Shown: positions 1 to 6,938 of the stretch, piece after piece
How positions within the stretch are numbered: position 1 is the stretch's first letter
Layout: each line of letters begins with the position of its first letter
From: Gammaproteobacteria bacterium
GTDB taxonomy: Bacteria; Pseudomonadota; Gammaproteobacteria; GRL18
Assembly (NCBI GenBank): GCA_013139395.1
Contig: WTAX01000176.1
Span: 1 to 12,699, forward strand
Length of the DNA stretch: 12,699 nt
Direction: 5' to 3'
Position numbers and translations under genes: made by a program
Notes under the pieces: model-generated
What the model was told of the DNA's origin: nothing
What the model saw: the letters and a program-made list of their open reading frames with translations, nothing else
Databases searched by the model: none

Positions 1-1
1 C

Positions 2-2374
2 TATCTGTTATTGCTCATTATTGTTGTTATTTCCCTCTCCCTGTTAAGCGTATTATACAAAGCCCGAACTATTATTGTTAGTTCTCAGGCAATTATTTAT
101 AAAAATTTTTATACACGATTGATACGCCTTATTGTCATGTTTCTTTGCGGGTATATTTTTACCGCAATCTATATCAATCAGTTTTATCCGGCGTTGGATT
201 TAGAAAACAGGGAGGGTAAAAATATCATAGTGAAGGGCTATGTGGAATCAATTCCTCATATAACAAAAAAAAAGCTGAGTTTTCAATTTGTTATTACGGC
301 AATTAAAAAGCCGTATCAGGCCGGTGAAAAAATATGGGATGATTCTTTTAATGGTAAAGTAAGATTAAGCTGGTATAAAACAAAAACAATACTCAGGAAT
401 CACCAGCAATGGCAGTTAACAATTCGTTTGAAAAAGCCAAATGGCTTATTAAATGGTGGTTTTGACTATGAGAAGTGGCTATACCAAAACCGTATTTTAG
501 CAACGGGTTATGTAAGAGAGGGGCATCAGCTTGATTTCTCAACCCCCTCATTATTTAGAAACTCTCTTTCTGGATTGCGTCAGAAGGTTGCTGATAAGTT
601 AGATAAGTCACTTTCAGATTATGCCTATAAAGGTCTTATCAAGGCATTAACTATTGGTATCAGACATGATATTGAACCTCAGCAATGGCAGCAGTTTCTG
701 CGTACTGGAACTAATCATTTAATTGCTATTTCCGGATTGCATATTAGCCTGATGTCCAGTCTTGCCTGGTTATTAGTCAATACTCTATGGCGTACAAATT
801 CTCATTTAAACATGAGATATCCCGCAACACATGCGGCTTCTATAGGTGCTTTGTTTATTGCTATTCTCTATGCCTCTCTGGCTGGCTTTGCGATACCTAC
901 ACAACGAGCATTGATTATGTTGTCGGTTGTGTTTTTAGCTATTATGTTCAGACGTGAGTTCCTTTCCAGCTATATATTATTACTTGCATTATTAGCCGTG
1001 GTTGTTTTTGATCCCCTTAGCCCGTTATCACCGGGTTTTTGGTTATCATTTGGGGCTGTAGCCGTTATTTTTTTTACGATATCATCCCGCCTTTCTCATA
1101 AAACAGATAATAAAAAGAAAAAAGTCTTTAAACTGGCCTGGCTCCAGATTGCTATTTTTATTGGTTTATTACCACCTTTAATGATTTTATTTCATCAGTT
1201 TTCATTGATTTCTCCACTGGCTAATTTTGTTGTGGTTCCCTTAATGAGCTTTATTATTGTTCCAGTCACTTTTTTAGCCACGGGTTTATTATTTGTCTAT
1301 GAACCGTTGGGGCAAATGGTTTTTAACTTATTAATATGGCCCATTGATGGGCTGTTTGGGATATTGGATAATTTAAGTCAGTGGTCATCGAGTTTAATTT
1401 ATATGCCTGAGCCTACCTGGATTATTGTACTTTTGGTGATTATCGGTAGTTTCTGGCTATTGATGCCCAAAGGATGGCCTGGGCGAAGTCTGGGTCTGTT
1501 GTTATTTCTGCCCGCCTTTTTACTGGAAGCAGAAAAAATACCACTAGGTCAAATAAAAATGACAGTCTTAGACGTAGGGCAGGGGCTTGCCATGATAATC
1601 AGAACTCAAAACCATACTTTAGTGTATGATACAGGTGATAAATTCAGTGACAGCTTTAATATGGCTGATATGGTGATTCTTCCTTATATGAGATCCCATG
1701 GAATTAAAATCATTGATAAATTAATTATCAGTCATTCTGATCGAGATCATGCCGGTTCATATAATGAATTAGTCGAACAAGTAAAAATTAAACAAGTCCT
1801 TGCCGGTGAGCCTGAACAGATAAATGTGAATTTATCCTCAAATTTGGATAAAATTGTCATTAATAAAAAACTTTCTATTGTGCAATGTCAGCAGAGCCAA
1901 CAGTGGCAATGGGATGGCGTTACCTTTGAGGTTTTATCCCCTATAGATTTAATGACCGATACCAAAAATAATAATCGTTCTTGTGTTATTCATATCACCA
2001 GTGCCGCAGGTCAGACCTTTTTACTCACAGGTGATATTGAAAAAACAATAGAAAAACAATTAGTTAAAGAATATCCTCAGCTTAGGGCTGATGTGCTGCA
2101 GGTACCTCATCATGGCAGCAGAACATCATCATCTGCTGTTTTTCTGGAGCATATTCAACCTGAAATTGCTTTATTTTCTTTTGGCTATAAAAATCGCTTT
2201 CACCATCCGGCACAAAAGGTTTTGCAAACTTATAAAAATAAGCAGGTGTATTTATACAATACCAATAACGGGGCTATTGAAATTAACAGTAATATAACCA
2301 ATAATTCATTTTCTGTTATAGAATATCGAGTTGAAAAAAAAATGTTTTGGCATCGAGAAGTCAATCAGCTATAG
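2..2374 (+). CDS. comEC: DNA internalization competence protein ComEC/Rec2, 5'-partial
   Basis: Inner-membrane channel protein that carries single-stranded DNA into the cytoplasm during natural transformation. The frame is open to the left edge, so the true start lies outside; a TTG at 11 is the first possible internal start. About 790 residues are visible, near full length for the family. Numbering from 11: an N-terminal membrane segment, an OB-fold-like region (about 60-190), and the polytopic competence domain (about 205-500, with the typical HLIAISGLHISLM motif near 239). The C-terminal metallo-beta-lactamase-like domain starts near 517 (VLDVGQG). It has HSDRDHAG near 575, TGD near 673 and VPHHGS near 699, so the metal-site motifs look intact. 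It lies upstream of exbB in the same direction, as in Pseudomonas. The 210-bp gap to exbB is mostly an inverted-repeat element. Identification is secure; whether the cell is competent cannot be told. Confidence 0.95.
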   Translation, partial: YLLLLIIVVISLSLLSVLYKARTIIVSSQAIIYKNFYTRLIRLIVMFLCGYIFTAIYINQFYPALDLENREGKNIIVKGYVESIPHITKKKLSFQFVITAIKKPYQAGEKIWDDSFNGKVRLSWYKTKTILRNHQQWQLTIRLKKPNGLLNGGFDYEKWLYQNRILATGYVREGHQLDFSTPSLFRNSLSGLRQKVADKLDKSLSDYAYKGLIKALTIGIRHDIEPQQWQQFLRTGTNHLIAISGLHISLMSSLAWLLVNTLWRTNSHLNMRYPATHAASIGALFIAILYASLAGFAIPTQRALIMLSVVFLAIMFRREFLSSYILLLALLAVVVFDPLSPLSPGFWLSFGAVAVIFFTISSRLSHKTDNKKKKVFKLAWLQIAIFIGLLPPLMILFHQFSLISPLANFVVVPLMSFIIVPVTFLATGLLFVYEPLGQMVFNLLIWPIDGLFGILDNLSQWSSSLIYMPEPTWIIVLLVIIGSFWLLMPKGWPGRSLGLLLFLPAFLLEAEKIPLGQIKMTVLDVGQGLAMIIRTQNHTLVYDTGDKFSDSFNMADMVILPYMRSHGIKIIDKLIISHSDRDHAGSYNELVEQVKIKQVLAGEPEQINVNLSSNLDKIVINKKLSIVQCQQSQQWQWDGVTFEVLSPIDLMTDTKNNNRSCVIHITSAAGQTFLLTGDIEKTIEKQLVKEYPQLRADVLQVPHHGSRTSSSAVFLEHIQPEIALFSFGYKNRFHHPAQKVLQTYKNKQVYLYNTNNGAIEINSNITNNSFSVIEYRVEKKMFWHREVNQL

Positions 2375-2388
2375 CTTTTACTATGAAA

Positions 2389-2540
2389 CTAAATAACTGT
2401 TCCTAAATGGTATACACGGAGCATCAGAACCGGTCATTTATTATTGGGCGATTTTATGTCAATATGAGCGCAATAATGCATGATCGGTTCTGATGCGAAT
2501 AGTCAATGAATAATGCTCACGTGTTGGAACACTTATTTAG
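2389..2540. repeat. Imperfect inverted-repeat element (MITE-like) between comEC and exbB
   Basis: Ends are CTAAATAACTGTTCC (2389-2403) and the inverted copy GGAACACTTATTTAG (2526-2540), 14 of 15 paired. Inside, 2421-2446 and 2471-2496 form a second inverted repeat with 23 of 26 positions complementary, around a 24-nt loop. It has no credible ORF. I see no clear target-site duplication. Symmetrical ends plus a long internal stem suggest a small non-autonomous element. In RNA it would fold into a strong hairpin that could attenuate comEC-to-exbB read-through. Confidence 0.6.
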
Positions 2541-2584
2541 AACTCTCGCCTGATAAAAGCAACAACTAAAGCAAAGGAAAATTT

Positions 2585-3205
2585 GTGTTTGAATTAATAT
2601 TAGCCGGTGGCTGGATTATGGCCCCAATTATTATCTGTTCCATTCTGGCTTTGACCATTGTGGTAGAACGTTTCTGGACTTTGCGAGAAAAAAAAATAAC
2701 ACCTCCTAATTTAGTTGATCAAATTATTAAGCTTTATCAGAAAAATCGTATTACTAATGAAGCAATCTCTAAACTCAACAATAACTCTCCCTTAGGGCGT
2801 ATATTAGCGTCAGGTTTGCGTAATATGAATGCCGAACGTGAACTGATGAAAGAAAGTATTGAGGAAGAAGGCCGCCAGGTTGTTCTTGATCTGGAACGTT
2901 TTCTTAATACTTTGGGCACTATTGCTGCAATTACACCTCTTTTAGGCCTGTTAGGTACAGTTATCGGCATGATTAAAGTCTTTGCTGTTATTACCAGTGT
3001 GGGTGTGGGTGATCCAGCAGTATTAGCTGATGGTATTTCACAAGCTCTATTAACGACCGCTGCCGGTTTATCTGTAGCTATTCCGAGTCTGATGTTTTAT
3101 CGTTATTTTCGTGGCCGGGTTGATGAATTATTACTTAAAATGGAAGCTCAGGCCGTCTACTTAGTTGAAGTTGTTCATGGTGATCGCCCCGGGATAAAAA
3201 AATAA
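2585..3205 (+). CDS. exbB: MotA/TolQ/ExbB-family proton channel (ExbB)
   Basis: Inner-membrane subunit of an ExbB-ExbD proton channel, which uses the proton motive force to energise TonB-type transport or a similar envelope process. 206 aa, normal for short ExbB proteins. One membrane helix at about 5-27, a long cytoplasmic stretch, then helices near 110-137 (AITPLLGLLGTVIGMIKVF) and 150-176 (LLTTAAGLSVAIPSLMFY). These carry the family's Gly/Thr/Pro-rich signatures. The start is GTG at 2585, supported by AAAGGA at 2573-2578 with six bases of spacing. exbD begins one base after its stop codon. No tonB follows, so TonB must be encoded elsewhere or the pair serves another role. TolQ is a less likely name because no tolA or tolB is present and lpxK is next, as in the Pseudomonas lpxK cluster. 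Confidence 0.92.
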   Translation: MFELILAGGWIMAPIIICSILALTIVVERFWTLREKKITPPNLVDQIIKLYQKNRITNEAISKLNNNSPLGRILASGLRNMNAERELMKESIEEEGRQVVLDLERFLNTLGTIAAITPLLGLLGTVIGMIKVFAVITSVGVGDPAVLADGISQALLTTAAGLSVAIPSLMFYRYFRGRVDELLLKMEAQAVYLVEVVHGDRPGIKK

Positions 3206-3206
3206 G

Positions 3207-3620
3207 ATGAATTTTCGTCACAGAAAGGCAGAAGAGCTTGATGTCAATATAACACCACTGATTGATGTGGTTTTTTTGCTGTTAATTTTCTTTATGGTAT
3301 CAACCACATTTGATCGCCAGTCTGAGTTGAATATAGAGCTGCCTGAAGCCAGTGGTGAGATCAGTGAATCTGAAAAAGTAGAAGTTGAAATCTTTATTGG
3401 ACCAACAGGCAAGTTTATTATCAATGGCAATGAAGTGATTAATACGCAAATTGACACACTGCTTAGAGCCATGCGTGAAGCTGCGGCTGATGATAGTGAT
3501 CCCAGGATCATTATTTCAGCAGATAAAAATGCCACTCATCAGGCTGTTATGACTGCAATGGATGCTGCGCGTCAATTGGGATTTGTGCATATAACCTTTT
3601 CCGCGGTTAAGCCGGAGTAA
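3207..3620 (+). CDS. exbD: Biopolymer transport protein ExbD/TolR family
   Basis: Partner of the upstream ExbB in the proton channel. 137 aa, typical length. A short cytoplasmic tail is followed by one membrane helix (about 18-38, ITPLIDVVFLLLIFFMVSTT). Asp20 in this helix sits where the essential proton-relaying aspartate of ExbD/TolR lies. The rest is a periplasmic domain of about 95 residues (IIISADKNATHQAVMTAMDA is typical of the fold). ATG at 3207 is one base past the exbB stop, so the two are translationally coupled and co-transcribed. lpxK follows after 43 bp. ExbD and TolR cannot be separated by sequence alone; the ExbB neighbour and lpxK synteny favour ExbD. Confidence 0.93.
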   Translation: MNFRHRKAEELDVNITPLIDVVFLLLIFFMVSTTFDRQSELNIELPEASGEISESEKVEVEIFIGPTGKFIINGNEVINTQIDTLLRAMREAAADDSDPRIIISADKNATHQAVMTAMDAARQLGFVHITFSAVKPE

Positions 3621-3663
3621 GCGCTGTGTTTTTTAGCAGCTTATACTGGCCCAAACTCTCCCA

Positions 3664-4698
3664 ATGAAATCAATTACTCATTACTGGCAAAGCATTAACT
3701 TTGTCAGTATGATGCTTGCCCCCATCAGCTTTCTATTTTGTTCTTTAGTCTTTATCAGACGTCTTTGTTATCGTTTAGGCATATTTAAATCAGTTTCAGA
3801 AAAATTACCGGTCATAGTGGTTGGTAATATCTATATTGGTGGTAGTGGTAAAACTCCATTTGTTATCTGGCTGGTTGAACAGTTAAAAGATGCAGGTTAT
3901 AAGCCTGCAGTGGTCAGTAGGGGCTATGGTGCGCTGAATGAAAAAGAGGCTGACTTACCATGGCCTCGTCTGGTTAATTTACAGCAAGATATTCGCTTGT
4001 TCGGCGATGAACCCTTTATCATCCATCAAGCAACACAATGTCCGGTTGTTGTTGATCCCGATAGAAAACGTGCTGTTAAAAAAATTTCACGCTCTACTGA
4101 TTGTGATGTCATTATTAGTGATGACGGTCTGCAACACTATGCTATGTCACGCTTTATCGAAATTAATATTACCGATGCCAGGCGGCTTTATGGTAACGGA
4201 CTGTGTTTGCCTGCCGGGCCATTGAGAGAGGGCGTTGGGCGACTTAATTCCGTGGACTATATTATTTACAATATCTCCAGGGGCTTTGCGCATAAAACAG
4301 TGCCACAAGAAACAATACAATACCCTGAAAAAACATTTTCTATGGAATATGAATTATTATTAATGAAATCTTTATCAGAGCAAACAGAGCAATCAATGAC
4401 ACTGAAAGATTTTAAAGGTAAAATCGTACATGCTGTGGCTGGTATCGGTGATCCGGAGCAATTTTTCACATTATTAAAGAATTACGGCTTGATCGTAATA
4501 GAGCATCCCTTTAACGATCATTATCAATATAAAAAGAGTGATCTCGTATTTGATGAACCTCATCCTGTTATTATGACAGAAAAGGATGCCGTTAAATGCC
4601 GGCGTTTTTCATTATCAGATTCATGGTATCTGCCTATTAAGGCTAAAATTGATCATAATCTATTAATACAAATTGTAAATCAGCTAAAAACATATTAA
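3664..4698 (+). CDS. lpxK: Tetraacyldisaccharide 4'-kinase LpxK
   Basis: Phosphorylates the 4' position of the lipid A disaccharide precursor (sixth step of the Raetz pathway) at the cytoplasmic face of the inner membrane. 344 aa, usual family length. An N-terminal membrane-anchoring helix lies at about 15-35. The P-loop is GNIYIGGSGKT (54-64), followed by SRGYG near 93. DDGLQHY at 153-159 is the conserved acidic and catalytic motif. GPLREG and MTEKDAVKC, both LpxK hallmarks, come later. The N-terminus aligns from memory with E. coli LpxK from its first residues, so ATG 3664 is kept although no good Shine-Dalgarno precedes it. Translation may rely on coupling with exbD. All key residues are present and the enzyme should be active. 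Confidence 0.95.
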   Translation: MKSITHYWQSINFVSMMLAPISFLFCSLVFIRRLCYRLGIFKSVSEKLPVIVVGNIYIGGSGKTPFVIWLVEQLKDAGYKPAVVSRGYGALNEKEADLPWPRLVNLQQDIRLFGDEPFIIHQATQCPVVVDPDRKRAVKKISRSTDCDVIISDDGLQHYAMSRFIEINITDARRLYGNGLCLPAGPLREGVGRLNSVDYIIYNISRGFAHKTVPQETIQYPEKTFSMEYELLLMKSLSEQTEQSMTLKDFKGKIVHAVAGIGDPEQFFTLLKNYGLIVIEHPFNDHYQYKKSDLVFDEPHPVIMTEKDAVKCRRFSLSDSWYLPIKAKIDHNLLIQIVNQLKTY

Positions 4699-4713
4699 AC
4701 ATGAGGTATAAAA

Positions 4714-4884
4714 GTGGATAAAAAATTACTCGATATTCTGGCCTGTCCAGTCTGTAAGGGCGAATTAAATTACGATAAAGAAAATAATGAGCTTATCTGT
4801 GACAAAGATAAACTGGCTTTTCCAATTCGTGATGACATTCCTGTTATGCTCGAATCAGAAGCCCGTACTTTGGAAACAAAATAA
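4714..4884 (+). CDS. ycaR: YcaR / Trm112-like zinc-ribbon small protein
   Basis: 56-aa protein beginning [16 protein letters not shown] and containing [20 protein letters not shown]. It closely matches E. coli YcaR (UPF0434/Trm112 family), which sits between lpxK and kdsB. Cys11, Cys14 and Cys29 are visible; a fourth zinc-ligand Cys is not, as in YcaR itself. The start is GTG at 4714 with GAGG (4703-4706) upstream. The ATG at 4701 is out of frame and overlaps this ribosome binding site. The gene follows lpxK after 15 bp and ends the cluster. Its molecular role is unproven; Trm112 homologues stabilise methyltransferases. The expected next gene, kdsB, is missing here. Confidence 0.92.
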   Translation: MDKKLLDILACPVCKGELNYDKENNELICDKDKLAFPIRDDIPVMLESEARTLETK

Positions 4885-4916
4885 AAACAGGCCAATAGTC
4901 AGTCCTGTTCAAACTG

Positions 4917-4946
4917 GACAGGGAAATAAAAACTGCCCTGTCTTTT
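4917..4946 (+). terminator. Rho-independent terminator after ycaR
   Basis: GACAGGG (4917-4923) pairs perfectly with CCCTGTC (4936-4942) and is followed by TTTT. A competing stem (CAGGGAAA with TTTCCCTG) and a weaker upstream stem (CCTGTTC with GGACAGG) overlap it. It lies 32 bp after the ycaR stop. The structure could also stop the convergent minus-strand gene, which ends at 5002. Confidence 0.7.
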
Positions 4947-5001
4947 CCCTGATAAATTAACAGAAGGCTGAACTCACTGGCTAGCCAATCAGTTAAAGCA
5001 A

Positions 5002-5469
5002 TTAAGGCAGTTGTGCCAACCTTAGAGGATGGGTTATATCCTGAGCATGAAGAGCTATTAAGTCATTGGAAAGTTCTTCGATTTCAGCAGTGACTGCCAA
5101 TAGAGCATCTTTTGCCTGCTCAAGCTCCTGCTTTCTATAACCGGCATAGAGTAAGCCGCCCGGAATCAGGATGGTAATAATGGCGTCACTGGCTTTCAGC
5201 TGTTTGTTTTCCACTTGTTGAATGAGTTTATGCTGGTGACGTATAAAGGCCCCTCTCAGCTTTTCTACGTCCTCTGCCAGCAACACAGGATCAATTTTCT
5301 GTATATCGTATATAAAGTCACTCTGAGTTATAGATTTTGACTTTATAATTTTCTTTTGAACCCCCTGATCGATGACAATTTCTCCAGCAAAGCTTTGTTG
5401 GCAAATGAACAAGCAGAAGAACACTATGTAGAATTGAATCAGGTGACGATACTTTCTGATGCTATACAT
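5002..5469 (-). CDS. Small secreted protein of unknown function, under a c-di-GMP riboswitch
   Basis: 155 aa. I do not recognise the family. The N-terminus is a clear signal peptide: basic MYSIRKYR, a hydrophobic core, and probable cleavage after QQSFA near residue 28. That leaves a periplasmic or exported protein of about 127 residues. The mature part is mostly helical in appearance. A hydrophobic, Gly-containing stretch lies near 95-110 (AIITILIPGGLLYAGY), followed by a likely coiled coil to about 145 (KQELEQAKDALLAVTAEIEE). No cysteines remain after cleavage. The ATG has a strong AAAGGAGA ribosome binding site seven bases upstream. It is a single-gene unit, convergent with ycaR, with a leader of about 300 nt carrying a GEMM-I aptamer. 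Expression is therefore probably set by cyclic di-GMP, which suggests a surface, biofilm or motility role. The role is inference only. Confidence 0.8.
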   Translation of the reverse strand: MYSIRKYRHLIQFYIVFFCLFICQQSFAGEIVIDQGVQKKIIKSKSITQSDFIYDIQKIDPVLLAEDVEKLRGAFIRHQHKLIQQVENKQLKASDAIITILIPGGLLYAGYRKQELEQAKDALLAVTAEIEELSNDLIALHAQDITHPLRLAQLP

Positions 5470-5660
5470 TTAATTCTCCTTTCGGGTTAATTCTGAATAC
5501 TATTTAATTGATCTCATAACAATCCATGTAAATTATTATTGTTATTGTCAATGACAAAAAATTTAACAATACAGATATAAAAAATATATACGAAGGAGGT
5601 TAAATAAATAAAGATTGGAGGAGTTTACGAGAAAATAACAAAGTACACTGATATGTTTCT

Positions 5661-5740
5661 GGTAACCCCGCTATCATAGGTAATCCCCTTAGATCGGAAG
5701 CTTTGCGTATCTGACCTTTCGGATCAGGTAGCCTTTTTCA
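5661..5740 (-). promoter_or_regulatory. Cyclic-di-GMP-I (GEMM-I) riboswitch aptamer
   Basis: Read on the minus strand, the segment matches the GEMM-I consensus in order. It starts with AAGGC. A hairpin CTGATCC-GAAA-GGTCAG with a GNRA tetraloop follows, then ACGCAAAGC, then CCGATCTAA. A second stem ends in TAGCGGGGTTACC, the same 3' block as the Vibrio cholerae Vc2 aptamer (GTAGCGGGGTTACC). The first helix closes as AGGC with GCUU. The GAAA loop and the GC-rich 3' block supply the tetraloop-receptor contact. About 190 nt separate it from the 5469 start codon. That stretch is AT-rich with only weak stems and no obvious intrinsic terminator, so the readout may be translational or use a distal fold. 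Ligand identity follows from the conserved core; on/off polarity cannot be told. Confidence 0.88.
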
Positions 5741-5784
5741 GTTGTTATATAAAGTGTATGGGCAAAAATTATAAATAACAAGAT

Positions 5785-5790
5785 ATTATA
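5785..5790 (-). promoter_or_regulatory. Candidate -10 box for the riboswitch transcript
   Basis: A perfect TATAAT on the minus strand would start RNA about 40 nt before the aptamer. No good -35 lies 16-18 bp upstream. An alternative pair is TTGTTA (5776-5781) and TACACT (5753-5758), with 17-bp spacing. The choice between them is open. Confidence 0.4.
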
Positions 5791-5845
5791 GTTAGAATTG
5801 TGACACCCTTATCGTTATTTCTAAGATGGCAGGCATACCGATACA

Positions 5846-5861
5846 CTGTAAATACGTACAG
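5846..5861. promoter_or_regulatory. LexA (SOS) box
   Basis: CTGTAAATACGTACAG fits the gammaproteobacterial LexA operator CTGT-N8-ACAG, with both half-sites perfect and an AT-rich centre. It covers the -35 position of a rightward promoter whose -10 is TATACT at 5868-5873, the usual place for SOS repression. The first substantial gene to the right is the ABC transporter ATPase at 6234. The leftward riboswitch promoter is about 55 bp away, too far for simple occlusion. Confidence 0.6.
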
Positions 5862-5867
5862 TTGCTC

Positions 5868-5873
5868 TATACT
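5868..5873 (+). promoter_or_regulatory. Candidate rightward -10 box under the LexA site
   Basis: TATACT has one mismatch from TATAAT. At 17-bp spacing the -35 would be ACTGTA, which lies inside the LexA box and is weak by itself, as in many SOS promoters. The transcript would start near 5880 and pass through the tandem repeat and the MITE into the transporter operon. Confidence 0.4.
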
Positions 5874-5886
5874 ATGATTTATAAAG

Positions 5887-5914
5887 GATGACTTATTGAA
5901 GATGACTTATTGAG
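5887..5914 (+). repeat. 14-bp tandem duplication
   Basis: GATGACTTATTGAA is followed at once by GATGACTTATTGAG (13 of 14 identical). Each copy contains the mini-ORF ATG ACT TAT TGA. It lies just downstream of the presumed SOS transcription start. Confidence 0.8.
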
Positions 5915-5969
5915 GATTTGACGGGTCTTAGAAGAGGTGGTAAATTTTTATCTTAATTATTTTCATAAT

Positions 5970-6168
5970 CCTAAATTAATCAATTGAATCGTAGCGAGAG
6001 CGATCACCAAAAGTAGGCTCCATAAGGAGAGGTGCTGGAGATTCAAGGCTTTGCAGGTTATTTTGGATTTATTCGTAGTCATCCTACGGGTGAATTCAAA
6101 ATGCTCTGAAAAGCCTTGAAGATTCAGTGCATTGGACGCTCGCAGTAGGTTCAACTGATTTATTTAGG
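5970..6168. mobile_element. 199-bp MITE-like palindromic element with 5-bp target duplication
   Basis: The terminal inverted repeats begin CCTAAATTAATCAATTGAA on the left. The inverted right end reads CCTAAATAAATCAGTTGAA, 17 of the first 20 positions matching, and similarity continues to GCGAG. ATAAT directly flanks both ends (5965-5969 and 6169-6173) and is a likely target-site duplication. Inside, 6042-6071 pairs with 6091-6120 (24 of 30), and the loop holds a perfect CGTAG/CTACG stem, so the element folds into one long hairpin. It carries no transposase. A 63-codon minus-strand frame across it is best seen as a by-product of the repeat. It sits in the leader of the ABC operon, 65 bp before the start codon, and must have moved with a transposase supplied in trans. 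Confidence 0.72.
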
Positions 6169-6233
6169 ATAATAGCAAGTATCCAGCTGCTGGAACTTTA
6201 TTTGTCTGATTGTTCAGGCACAAGGTGACTCCA

Positions 6234-6938
6234 TTGCAAATTAAGCTCAAGAATATAAGCAAAAATTATCTGCAGGGTGGACAACAACATATTATTCTTG
6301 ATGATATAAATGTCACCTTTGATAAGGGTGAAGTCATTGCTCTGGTGGGTCCAAGTGGTTCGGGAAAAACGACCTTACTGAACCTGATCTCAGGTATTGA
6401 TGAGCCAGATGCTGGTGAGGTGTTAGTGTATGACAATAATGATTTTGTTAGCCTTAGTGCAATGAATGATGAGCAAAAAACGTTATTTCGTCGCCACTCA
6501 ATAGGCTTTATTTTTCAGTTTTTTAATTTAATTCCCACTCTGACTGTTTTAGAAAATATTCAATTTCCTCTGGAATTGTGCGCACAACTGGACAGTTCAG
6601 CAGCAGATAAAATAAGCGATTTACTGCAGAGACTTTCGATTAAAAATAAACAGCATGAATATCCTGAATGTTTATCCGGCGGTGAACAGCAACGGGTGGC
6701 AATTGCCCGGGCCATTATTCATCAACCTCAAATTTTACTGGCTGATGAGCCAACGGGCAATCTTGATGATGAAACCGGGCAGCAGGTCATTAATATACTG
6801 CTGGAGTTGGCCAAAGAGAACCAAATGACGATGCTGATAGTCACTCATAGTCTGGATATTGCCAGCCGGGCCGATCGAATTTTATCTTTAAAAAGCGGGC
6901 ATCTTGTGGAAAAGGTGTCTCTGAAAAATGCAACTTAG
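6234..6938 (+). CDS. ABC transporter ATP-binding protein (AttE/LolD/MacB type)
   Basis: Cytoplasmic ATPase that powers the permease encoded next. About 234 aa from the chosen start. Walker A is GPSGSGKTT (near residue 39), with a Q-loop in FIFQFFNLIPTLTVLENI. The signature is LSGGEQQRVAIARA (near 147), Walker B is ILLADEPTGNLD (near 168), and the switch histidine is in VTHS. All are intact. The Q-loop and signature belong to the LolD/MacB/YbbA branch, which pairs with FtsX-type permeases. The frame is open back to a TTG at 6210, and GTG 6225 has an AGG upstream. TTG 6234 is preferred because AAGGTGA lies directly before it with good spacing. The stop overlaps the permease start by 11 bp, so the two are coupled. 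Expression may come from the LexA-controlled promoter upstream. Confidence 0.9.
   Translation: MQIKLKNISKNYLQGGQQHIILDDINVTFDKGEVIALVGPSGSGKTTLLNLISGIDEPDAGEVLVYDNNDFVSLSAMNDEQKTLFRRHSIGFIFQFFNLIPTLTVLENIQFPLELCAQLDSSAADKISDLLQRLSIKNKQHEYPECLSGGEQQRVAIARAIIHQPQILLADEPTGNLDDETGQQVINILLELAKENQMTMLIVTHSLDIASRADRILSLKSGHLVEKVSLKNAT

Noticed and set aside
2375-2584. Separate promoter for exbB in the comEC-exbB gap
   Set aside because: Only poor -35/-10 pairs were found, and the gap is mostly taken by the inverted-repeat element. A promoter may exist but cannot be placed.
3218-3535. A 105-codon minus-strand frame across exbD
   Set aside because: Shadow of exbD, whose membrane helix and catalytic Asp are in the plus frame.
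5595-5680. Two GGAGG motifs on the plus strand suggesting a rightward small gene
   Set aside because: No start codon is placed suitably after either motif, and the region is the leader of the minus-strand riboswitch gene.
5963-6154. A 63-codon minus-strand frame with a hydrophobic C-terminus
   Set aside because: It lies almost wholly within the 199-bp palindromic element, starts and ends at the repeat arms and has no good ribosome binding site. It is better explained as a by-product of the repeat.
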